A stretch of 64,000 nt of DNA from Anastatus disparis (taxonomy: Eukaryota; Arthropoda; Insecta; Hymenoptera; Eupelmidae): the NCBI GenBank assembly GCA_017163975.1, contig JAFFSR010000227.1, positions 8,422,501 to 8,486,500 on the forward strand, written 5' to 3'. Positions 50,226-61,597 of the stretch are shown one piece after another; the first letter of the stretch is position 1; each line of letters opens with the position of its first letter. A program made the translations under genes and the position numbers. A model generated the notes under the pieces. It searched no databases. It was not told the DNA's origin and worked only from the letters and a program-made list of their open reading frames with translations.

Positions 50226-51861
50226 GACGTTAAATTACGAGCATCGCTGAGGGAACACTTGTCGCTATCGTGTTCGCTGATTTTACAAGGTATCGCCTGA
50301 AAATTTTACCCTCGGAAAATAATGTATGCAATGCTTGGCATTAGAGGGAACAACCAGCGCGTTTCATTGCTTTATTAACTTCCGTTAAGGCGAGCAGTTC
50401 TTGCCTTGGAAATATACAGATATATACGTAGAGTTTTTTTTTTGCTTTTATTCTTTGTTACTCCGGGAACGTTGTACGTTTCGAATGATATAGTGTTACG
50501 GTAAATTTTGAGGATATTTATTGGTTACAAATAGTTTGGATCATAAATGTTGTCGTGATAACTGTATTATGCTAAGGAACTAAAAAAGATTACCGAGATT
50601 TTTATGTGATACTTGTGCAGAATGATAGACATTAAATCATACTAAAGAGAACTCTTACTGATATTTCGATAATGTATGTTTGCGTTTAATGTACAATATC
50701 GGTTATATTTCATTGTTAGCATTCGGTATTTTTCTCTCCTGAATGATAAATCAACTGTTAGATTGTTTGAAATGTATCTTATGAATCATCAAGGAAAATT
50801 TATCGACAGTATTTCCAGATTTTTAGAAAATTTTTTGAACGTTCAAATTTATGATATTTTTGGCTTTTATTGAGTATCATAAAAGACATCATTTTTTTAA
50901 TCCCACTTTTTAACTTTGTAAACACTTTAATTAAGCTTATTGACATGAAATAACGTGTTTCATTAATGAGAAATTATTAATACTAATTATAGCCAAAGGC
51001 AAATCCATTTTTAACATCGAGTCCCTAATAAACTTCAAACAAATAATAAAATATATATAATTTAAGCCAGCACATATAACGATCGTTAAATTAAACTTAA
51101 TGACAAAAGCTCAAGGTAATTACCTTGTTGATATAATTATCTGAAATGTCGGTGTATGGATTTTTATTACACGTTTGCTTGAATGAATAGATAGTCATGT
51201 TGCGAGTGCGCGCGTTTAAAATTAAACAAAATTAATTAACGACGTAAATATCGAACAAGCAAAATCAGTGAAAATAACAAAAAAAAGAGAGAAGAACGTG
51301 TATGTACATATACATAATAAATTGTTACAAATACGTACTTGTACACGCGCTTTGGATGAGAAAAAAAAAAGTGTATCGACTGATGGGCTATCATGCGTAT
51401 ACATCGAAAATAAAAAAAAAAAAGAAAGATAATCAACGCTTTGATTTCGTTCGTTAAGCGTCGAGGATTATCTCGGTTAGCGATCGCAAGCATTTCATTC
51501 GCGCTCATTGGACGAGCCAAACGAGCATCATTCTGTAATAACATTTATTTGTTAAAGCTTTGGATGCCTTTTTCGTAACTTGTACATTTAGCAAAATATT
51601 TTATTCGAATTTAATGAATGATGAGACGAGAGAAAGTTTTAAATCATCTGTGATTAAAGCACTGTGCTGCTACTTTGAATCTTTAATTTCTTTTCAATGC
51701 GAGATTGCATTTGTATTAGATTTATTTTGCAAAGTATTCATGCAATATGAATTTGAATGATGGAATATATTGTATGGGAAAATGACTTAGAAAAAAGTAT
51801 TTGCATACAAGTTTTTTAAATAAACATTTAGTACTGTTTTTATTCTAAAAGATTATTGATC
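50226..51861. other. Inferred intron; islands at 50226-50520 and 51100-51560
   Basis: Both islands are GC-richer than their flanks. Short frames in the second include poly-Lys/Phe stretches. No gene recognised. Confidence 0.4.
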
Positions 51862-52068
51862 GAGGTCGTCAGTGGCTCAGTCGGTAGAGCGATGGATTCA
51901 TAATCTCGAGGACTCGAGTTCGAATCCGGCTCTTGGCGGCCGATTGATACAAGCACCACTGTATACAATTTATGTGCTTTATTTACAAGCACACTGACGA
52001 CCTCCATCGCTTATTAGCATCGCAATGATAGCTGAAATACAGCGAAGTTAAATAAGATAAAAAAAAAC
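51862..52068 (+). mobile_element. tRNA-derived SINE, copy 10 (full length, best-preserved head)
   Basis: The A box TGGCTCAGTCGG (51873-51884) and B box GAGTTCGAATCC (51916-51927) both match Pol III consensus. The tail is complete (CACCACTGTATACAATTTAT, CTCCATCGCTTATTAGCATC, AGCGAAGTTAAATAAG). The anticodon-loop position reads TTCATAA. The head-tail junction carries the GGCGGCCGAT form shared with copy 9. Confidence 0.95.
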
Positions 52069-54036
52069 AATATTTGACTTTTGATTATGTATTCTGACAC
52101 TAACTTAAAAGGAAAAACGAGATGAATCATATTTTTGGAATTTAAAACTATTTCTATTTTTACAATTAAGTTGAAGATGATTTAAGTGAAAATATGAATA
52201 AATAAATGTTTATTTTGTAGTTTTACGTTACGAATGGAGTTTTTAAATTGTTTTTATGTAATAGTATATTATGCTAATAAGATGATGAAAATTTTTTAGT
52301 CGATAATATGAATAAATAAAAGCTTAAACTAAAAACATGGATGCTTAATGTATCATACAGTATTAACAAAAATTATCTCTCCAAAATGTGCATACTATTT
52401 TCCCGAACATCTGATCAGAAAATGCGACGTTTTAGTTTTGGAGCCGAGAGGTAATGTGATACTTTTAACTAATGTGTTGAGAAAAATATGCATTATAGGG
52501 AATTTTGAAGATAATATGACTTTTTGAGTTTTCATGGTAACTCATAAATATGTTCAGAAATATATGATTTCAAGAATAATAAATATTATAAAAATTGTTA
52601 ATTATCTTTTAACGTAACATTGTTAATTTTATTTTATCATTATCATTGAAAAATTATAAAAACTTTATTTTTGTATACTCTTGCTCGAAAGTTACAGTAG
52701 TTATCAAAGTGTTAATTAAAGTAAATTTTTTATATCACAATATATGTTTCTCAATTATTAGTTTCCAAAAAAAGCGGTGATGTTTCATGAAAATTTTATT
52801 TAATGTTAATATTTTTTTCATGAAACTTTAATAAACCAAAAACAAAAATAAAATAATATTGAATAACGAGAGTGTATTTTACGAACAAAGCAAATAATAA
52901 AAAGCAGTAATTAACCATAGAGCAAAGAAGAAAGTAAAGTCGACAGTTTTTGTTTCGTTAAGTTACTTCTGTACATTGGTTTGCAACTAATGAGCAGAAA
53001 AAACCGGAACAAAGAAATAAAAATGTCGATAATCGTCAGACTTTAAATAAGAAGTATAATTTTCAAAGTAAAAAAATTTTCAGGTATATTCAACTCTGAA
53101 ACTTTAAATTATTAAACAAACTTCAAAGTTAAATATTATAGAATTTATCATTTACTATTCTTAATTACTTAAAATTTCAAACTCAGAATAAACTGTACAA
53201 TTTATAAGCAATTGTTTCTAAGAATATTTATTAACACCATCTCTCATTAATTTTAATAGGAACCTTTAAAAAGACATAAAAAACTATCTAATAAATAACA
53301 AAATGTTCTCCTATACATTACCACATAACCATACACGTACAAAAGCTTTCCTCAATAACTACATAATGAAGAGGTTTAAGTTAACAATTAACTAATTCAC
53401 TAACAAAACATCCTCACGCACAGTTAAAACAAACTGCTAAAGCAACAAACAAACAAGCAATATTCCCGTACCGCGTCTAAGAGGTAAATCGTCGACAGTA
53501 TGAAGACAAGCACAGGTGTCTTCGCGTGAGTTAATAGTTAGGATTATAACAAAGGTTTGTTAAACCTTCTCATTTACTATCTCTATCTTTCTATACACAC
53601 GTCTCTTCGATGTTTGCGTATGTGTGTGTATGTGTGTACGTTTCTGAGCTTGTATGTGGCTGGTCAAGCACCGGCTGTGGACTTAATTTCGACTCCCCAA
53701 TTTACTACATATATATATAACATTTTCGTTATACCAAACTGTCCTTGCAACAATATTCGAACATTAGCGTGCATGCATAGACACGCGCGTATACGAAAAG
53801 AGCATTTTGGATGGTAGTGGTAGCGGGTTTGGCAAATTTAATTGTTTATACTGCAGTTCGTCGATCATCCGATTCCTGATGGTTATATAACATATTTTTG
53901 AGAGGTTAAACTATGAGTGCATTCGGTCGCGTTTGGTATGAGAAAATTAGTTGTTTCTGGGAATGACATTTTGCGGGCTCGATTCTGTTATATTCCGAGC
54001 GTTCGTGCTATTTCTGCATCGTTGGAAAACTCTGCT

Positions 54037-54064
54037 CCCCCCCCCGCCCCCCCGAAAGAGGGGG
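54037..54064. other. C-rich block with adjoining G run
   Basis: C9-G-C7 is followed after GAAAGA by G5, so the plus strand can form a short hairpin and the minus strand has long G runs. Structure is inferred. Confidence 0.5.
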
Positions 54065-57000
54065 AGGTAAACCACTCGCGCAATGTCGAGATTTTGAATT
54101 GGGATTTAGGAGTTGAATAGATGAAATGAATAGTTGTTATTTATTTTATACAAAGTTTGCCGTGTCTTTTGTAAATTTACATTTTAAACATGCGCGTTTT
54201 AGCATTTTGTTTGAAAACCAAAATCATACTAAAACTTTGGATTTTCAGATGAACGAAAAATTGGATTCCGCTTTTAATTGAAAATTATTTAGACAGGGAC
54301 GAGATCGGCTGGAATAAAAAGGATTAAAAATAAATGATTGGGATATGACTAATGCTCGAGGTTGAGGTAAAAACTAAAGTCGTTAAAAGAAATGGGAGCA
54401 ACGAGAAAGAAATGAAGATGGGAGTCTGCAGTAACTAAAGTAATAGAGATCGAAGATAAGTAATGAAGAAGCGAGAAAGAGGGAGAATTTTACATAGGAA
54501 AATTTGATAAAGAAAATTATCAAGATAGATTTATTCATCATAATTAACAGATCATTTTATCTCAGTCCATTTTACTGATTAACTTTTATATATAGTAGCA
54601 AGCTATATGTTTAATGTAAATAAGGATTATATTTATTAAAAAATTGATGCATAAAACTTTCTTTAAATAGATTATTACAGAGATGTTTAAAATATAAAGT
54701 TTAATATACATTTTAATATTTTTATCCACTTTGAACCTTAATTATTGTAATGAAGTACACAATTTCAAAGAATTTGTTGACTATAATGAAGTTTTAAAAC
54801 GAGAATCTCATTATTTAAATTAAACTCGATAACGACTTTAATATTATTACAAAATATACTTTTTAATTAATACAATAAGTTTCTACAATCACAGCGAATT
54901 CTATAAAATTCTTTTACAGATCATATTTAAAAATAAAAAAATCTTCTTCCTTATATAACTTCTAAACATCCATCGACGTTTAAAGATTTAGCAGTATACA
55001 TAACGATAAAGTAAGTGAAAAACTGGCACGCATAGAAAATAACTTTTACTCACAAAGGCTCAACTTGTACGTACCCGTGTAAAAGACGAAAACGACTGTA
55101 GCAAAAAAAAAAGAAAGCTAGACGATGATAAAAGAAAAAACCATATACATATGTATGCGTAAGGAAGAAATGCAAAATCAGCCATATGTGTAAAGTCTCG
55201 TATACATATCAGGTTTTCACGCTTGTTTATTCCACATTCAGGTAAGCTCAAATCGAGCGCAAACTCCAAAGAACGATTCAGTCCATTCTTTATAAAGTCC
55301 ATAAGATAAAGTCGTACATTGCAATGTTTGTATCTACTTTGTAACTTTGTTTCTTATGCTTGTAGAAATTTTCCTATAAAAAGAAAAAAAAATTTTGTTA
55401 ATATATCGTAAAATTTTATCATCAGGAGGAAGGAATGGAAAAACGAAACGCGAAGAGTGCGAGACTTCATTATCGTGAGCTGGCTTTTATTTATTTACTA
55501 TGCAGATGATGAAAATTTAATTTGATGTTGGGTTAGTGATTTAAATGAAAATTTTTTAAGCTTTATAAAAAAAGAGATTAATCATAAAAAATGATATTCT
55601 CGTAAAACTAAATATCTGATAACAAAGTAAACTGATTTTAAACATGTCTGAATGGAACAGGTAAATTTTCATTTTGTGATCAAATTAAAAAAATTAGAAG
55701 AAAATTTTTTGCGCTTTAATATGAATAAGTTAATTATCAATGAAATTTAATCAAAAGTTAATTAAAATATTAAAAGATTTTATTATATTTAATGTTTATA
55801 TAAAATTATTATTAGATTGACGTATATAATAACGATAAAAATATGATGTACTTAATAAAGTAGATAATTAATTTAATGAAACGGTTGATTTTATAACTTT
55901 TTTAAAGAGCACTCAAAGAAATCTAATTAAACTCATGAAATATAATGAAAATATTGAAAAAAAAAATTATAAAAGAAGTTTTTTTCTAACTAATTGGAAA
56001 AATACACATATATAATTAAAATTGCGAGGTGACCCATTATTCTTGAGACACTAATGTTCCAACTATTATTAAAATTAATTTTTCAGCTTCAGCTAACGTT
56101 ATTGAGTATAGAGAGTATCTTTTGTGTAAATTACAAATCAAACAGTATCAAGGAGCATTCCCAAACAATTTTTGGTTATTTTACGAATTGATGTAATAAA
56201 ATTTGGTTTAAATTAAACAACAACATTGCAAGAGTTTAAAATACAATAAAGTCCTTAACGCAAATCGCATTATATATAATGTCGGAAAATATAATTAAAA
56301 TAAAATTCAATGATCTAACGAATATATAATCTCGTTAACCTTTCTAAACGTAGAACCCGTGTGTCAGGCGTTCTCTTCCTAGTGCACATTCGTTTGATGC
56401 CGAGCCAAGCGTGCATCTTTTGGAAAAGATAAATTTGATAAAAGTCACACACAAGCAAGTTTCTAGCAAACGAGTATAGAAACTTTCTTTAGCCAACTTT
56501 ACCTGACTTGAGGGACTCGCAAAATTTCTTAAAGCTTCACTTGACAAAGAAAAGAGAGAGAGATGGAGAGAGAAGTCAACGTATAGTCGTCGTCGTTGGT
56601 TACTCTTTTACAAAGCGAGCCGCAAGCGTTTGCAATTCACGATGCGAAAGACAAAGAGAGTCTGCGGGCGACGAAAGAGCAAGAGTACACAGTGCATATT
56701 TTATCGAACTGTACATATACTCACTCATGGATCATAGGAAGCAGACATCAAACTGACTTCTCCTTCTGACTCTCTTTCTCTCTCTCCTTCTCTTTTAGAG
56801 AAAAGCAAACAGCATACTATGCGGTTCGATATCGTCATATATAGACGCCCACGCGTTTTCAAACGTAGGCGTATATATATATAGCTATGCTTCATGTTCA
56901 AGCATATTTGACGGTTTACACACATTCGATACGTTGAGATATGAGCGGCTATCTTCGCGCTTCGTTTATGTTCTTCGTCTTTCTTTTCTTATTTTTTTTC

Positions 57001-58100
57001 TTTCTTTTCATTTTATACTGGGTTATAAGCCTGTACAAGCGGATTATGTATACATGATAATCGAGTTGTTCATTTTCTTTTATTTTTAGTACAAGAAGGT
57101 ATGATGCGTATGGGTCTTTAAAAGCTCAAGAGAGAGAAGCAATTGGATATGAGTATAAGAAGAATTTTATGAAAGGAATTTTCTTGAATGGGAAATATAC
57201 TGGAGGAAAAAAAATGTCAGGGGCATGTAAATTGAGAGTAGTATGCATAAAAGTTTAGTTTTATCAGTGATATAAAAATGTTGTAAATGTATTTGATGCG
57301 CACTGGGGCTCTTGCTTATGGAGAAATATTATATAAAATTTCGAGATAAAAATAATTTTATCAACCAAAAATTCATAAATGCGGTGTTTTTTGAAAATTT
57401 TCCTTTTTTTTCTATTAAATTGAAATAAATTTTACTGCGATGTTTCTTATACTGAAATATCAACGATAATCTATTTGACATTCTGTAAATTTTTTCCGAA
57501 AGAAGTTGAAAGTTCGTACTAATTTTTTTTATTGACCTGCTCTTAAGTAGTAACAGTCGGCTGAGTAAGGCGGTCTTTTTCTACTGAAAAATATCATTTT
57601 TAAATTAAAAAAAATTAAACTTGAAAACTTTGATTTTTCCACAAAGAAACTTGATACGCAGCTTATACAAAGTTGCATCAAAGAACAAACTATCCTTAAT
57701 TGATAAGAATTTTTAAATTTCCATCGTCGAGCTTACTTTTAAGCATAAAAAAAAAAGGAGAAAAAAAAACATATTTCTCTTTCGAGTAATAAGAAAGATA
57801 AGAAGATATCCTAGTAAAAGAAAGAAGCGAAAAAAAAAATAAAGACTAAAAGGAAGAAAAGTCAAGGGAAAAAAAATGAAATAAAGATAAGCGAAGAAAG
57901 CAAGGGCAAGAGAGAGAGAAGGAAGATTGTATAAGAGAAGAGTTTTTAGTGCGACGTCTGGCCGTTGTAGCTTGCGCCAAGACTTTTATCCAACGTTGGG
58001 TTCTTAAACTCGCGTCGAAACAGCAAGTAACTTTACGATCGACGCTTGTCTCTTTTCTTTCTATCTCTTTTTAACTGAGATGCTACTGAAGAGGACGAAA

Positions 58101-58133
58101 GGGGGTGGAAAGGGAGGAGGGGGGGGGGGGGGG
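58101..58133 (+). other. G-rich tract ending in 15 consecutive G
   Basis: GGGGGTGGAAAGGGAGGA precedes a 15-G run. It has the pattern for G-quadruplex formation on the plus strand. Long homopolymers of this kind are also prone to length errors in sequencing. Confidence 0.6.
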
Positions 58134-59928
58134 AAAGATGCGCAACTACTGTTACAAGTTTTGGTAATTTACGAGGCGTTTCTTGACTATGAAAAATATG
58201 AATTTCTCATTAAAATTTAAAATTGAGTTTTGGGAAATGTTTCTTCTTCGTGACTATGTAATTAATGCGTTCGAATCTTTTTTTTTTCCTTCTTCTTTTA
58301 TTTTTTTTTTCTTAATCGAATGTGTCTCTGTTATGATAAACGAGGTGGTTGTCGTCGCTATGGCGCACGGATTATTCAGTGCACTTCTTGTGACTTTTGG
58401 CGAACTCTTGAACTATTCTTTATTCTTCTCTTTTTTTTTTTTTGCTTTACTTTATTATACGAGCTATTGGATATATGTTAGTAACTTGAATAAGTTAGGG
58501 ATCATAATTGTGACCTTAATTCCTCTCGTAGATGTAAAGTAAGTTTTTAAGTTTACGATATTAACTGAAATATTTCTTAGTTAACTTGTTGTCCTTGATG
58601 AGTTAGATTTTTTTATTAAATTTTTCGCCTCGTTCGTTAAGATTTTTTTTTTCCTTTTTTTTTTTTTATTATTATTAGTAAGCCTTATTCTTTTCACTGG
58701 GCTATGAATTTTTAATGAGACAAGGTGAATTTTTTATTGCATATTTCGAAAAGTTTGTAATTGAGTTTTAGCAAAGTTCGGTTAACCGTAAGTACGTGCA
58801 ACTTTTTGTAGATTTTCTGATTCTTAACTTTTAGGTTGCGCTAAATTTTTCTTCCGTGATTTCATAAAAACGAATCGAATTCGAAGGCGTAAATTATGAT
58901 GTTCGTACAACCATTTCGAAATATATTGATCGACTTGATGAAAAACAAAAAGTTGTTTCTAATTAATTTTCTATTATTAGGTTTCCATGTAATTAACGAA
59001 ATTTAACGCGTAAATGTATTAAATAATATGCGTGATAAACATGTTTAATATATTACATTTCGTATAATTGACAGTTTCGCGAAACACGCAGTAGTAATTA
59101 GATGTCAATTTATATCGAATATTATGAGAAAATTGCAAAGTGCAAAGTGACGAAGCTTTAATATCGTAGTGAATTTACTAATTTAAAGATTGATAATTTT
59201 ATTATGTTATACATCATAGAAAATAATTTTATGTAGTTAATGAATCAAGCATGTGTGTTTCATGAAAATGAATTAAAAATTTTCATGAAAATTTTTTCTA
59301 TTGTTTAAACGAAATATTTTAGCCGATCTCATGTGCTTTTAAAATGTTTTAAATTTAGAAATGACTTCGAATTCACAAAGGTTTAAACGTTTCAAAGTTC
59401 TTTTGAATAATGCGACATGCATACGAAATGAAAAATTTTCATTATATACAAATGTGACGATATTATGGTGGAAATAGAATAAAGGAATGCGTGAATACCA
59501 AAAAAATAAAATGTTTTGCAAACCGAATATAGATATATGACATAAATTTGACATAAATTATGACCAATAATCATATTCTGATAAAATATGCAGCCTCTTA
59601 AGCTGTGTTCATTGCAACGTTATAAAACCTATGACCTTTTTCTATTAGGAGGTAATGATATTTTAAATTGATTTATCTTTTTTACTTATGCATTGAAAAA
59701 TTAGGAAAATTTCTGTAAATACTTAATTATTTTTATCTAAGCGTATCATTTAAAATTACTATATCTTTTTTAAAACTATTTTTCAGTTGTTAAAACATTA
59801 AAAATAAATGTTCAATCGATTGTCCGTGTGGATTAATGAAACTAAAAAATAATCAATTAATTTAGATTATTGATTAATAACCTAAATCGATATTAACAAC
59901 CATCGACTTAATTTACATAATTTTTGAA

Positions 59929-60121
59929 TTTTATTTAACATCGCTGTATTCCAGATCATTGCGATGCTAATTAGCGACGGAGGATGTCAGCATGTTTGTG
60001 AACAAAGCACATGTAACGTACAGTGGTGCTCGCTTGTATAAATTAGCCGAGAGCGAGATTCGAACTCGGATCCTCGAGATTACGAATCCATCGCTCTACC
60101 GACTGAGCCACTGACGATCTC
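59929..60121 (-). mobile_element. tRNA-derived SINE, copy 11 (minus strand, full length)
   Basis: On the minus strand it starts GAGATCGTCAGTGGCTCAG, with the A box TGGCTCAGTCGG, a B box AGTTCGAATC and the full tail ending GATGTTAAATAAAATTC. The anticodon-loop position reads TTCGTAA. It has small differences such as a 4-base insertion after the head (ATACAAGCGAGC). Confidence 0.94.
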
Positions 60122-61512
60122 TCCATGATTCGTTAATGATTACATTTTCTAATGTAAAACATTTAATGACTTAATTAAAGTAGCATGGTACTCTAGTCGG
60201 TATGGAAAGCACAGTAAAAACAGAAGAGGGTGGCAATAGCTTGATTTGTAAAGAACTTTTTATCAGTGACTATACACGTGAAACGCTTGGATACGTGGCT
60301 TCATTGTATATGTATACGTGTACACAAGCACACGCGCGACGGACTAGAAAAGTGGCAACACCGTAATTCAACAGTCCCTTGCACTCAATCGTAAATAAGT
60401 AATCAGATGAATCAATTTCGCGCAAAAAATGGTTTGAGCGATTCGAAAACAAAAAATATCTTACAATTTATGCTATCTGACTACATTGAAAAACTTTATA
60501 TCGTAGGATTTATAAAAACATAATTGGTTAATAAAAAAAAAAATACGATTTTATGCAACAAATGCATTGAGATAAAAAAGAAGAATCTGTAATAAAATAA
60601 TTGATTGGTTGATTGCAAAATGAAAAAAATAATTAAAAGTGTAAAGATTTTTTTTTTAGTTAAATTTTGAATGACATATTTATTATTAAAAAATAATCTA
60701 AATAGTTTTTATTCGCACCTTCAATTATGATGTCTGAAATAACTCACTATAGGCACTATGTATTAAATGTTAAAGCTTTGAAGTCTAATATCTTGCTCTC
60801 CAAACGATAAATCCTTTTAAAAATTTAATGTAATTTAGGTAATAATGGAATATAAAATGCAGCCTAAATTAAAACAAAATCTGATTAGAAGTAAATTTCT
60901 CGAAAACTAGCATCTCATAGAAAAAAATTTTTTGCTCATTGACTCCCTTTTTTTACAGTTTAATTTTATGTTCCTATACTAAGAAAATTATATTACTTAA
61001 AAACTTTTTTCTATTCTTATTTATGTGTTTTTTACGTGTATGTGTGCGCGTGGATGACTGCGTCTTTGTAATATGTGCGTGAGTGTATGAATGGATAAGT
61101 GCGTTTTTGTACGTGTTTGTGAGTAAATTTGTAGATCGTATGATATATAGTTTAGTGTGTATATGAAATACGGTCTTCAAAACCGATTTTTCCGCATGCA
61201 AAATCTATCACACTTTCTTACATAATTTATAGACAAGCATACAGACACACATTATGAAAGAAGAATACTGATATCTGATAAATAGCAATTTCAATATCGG
61301 TCACTTTTCTTAATGTACCCAAACTCCTGCTACAAATTCGTCCATGCGGGAATGCGCATACTCTCTTTTAAAATCAATTCAACTGACATTGCAGGGCTCC
61401 GTATAAACGTGAGCTCGTAACGATTACCGATATAGCAAATCGTTAATTACAGACTTTGCCGTCGTACTCTTATTTGTTCTCAATCTATATAGATCTAGTT
61501 TTACTTGTTACA

Positions 61513-61513
<1 letters not shown>
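60122..61513. other. Inferred intron; GT-rich tract, otherwise featureless
   Basis: AT-rich sequence with a degenerate GT-rich tract at 61028-61135 similar in composition to 16018-16142, and a small GC-richer patch at 61310-61450. No gene recognised. Confidence 0.45.

Positions 61514-61595
<82 letters not shown>
61514..61595. repeat. (TA)41 microsatellite
   Basis: Longest uninterrupted TA array in the window. Confidence 0.97.

Positions 61596-61597
<2 letters not shown>

Larger units (their letters stand above)
52069..59928. other. Inferred intron; no gene recognised
   Basis: AT-rich DNA has islands at about 53440-54120 (with a C-rich/G-rich stem at 54037-54064), 54980-55320, 56340-57130 (with CT/GA repeats) and 57940-58560 (with a 15-G run). 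A GA-rich tract lies at 57750-57940. A T-rich frame at 58183-58542 ends next to a GTAAGT but is compositionally simple. No supported exon. Confidence 0.45.

Noticed and set aside
58183..58542. 119-codon hydrophobic frame ending beside a GTAAGT
   Set aside because: It looks like a membrane protein only because the DNA is T-rich. The stop codon overlaps the donor-like site and no partner exon was seen.
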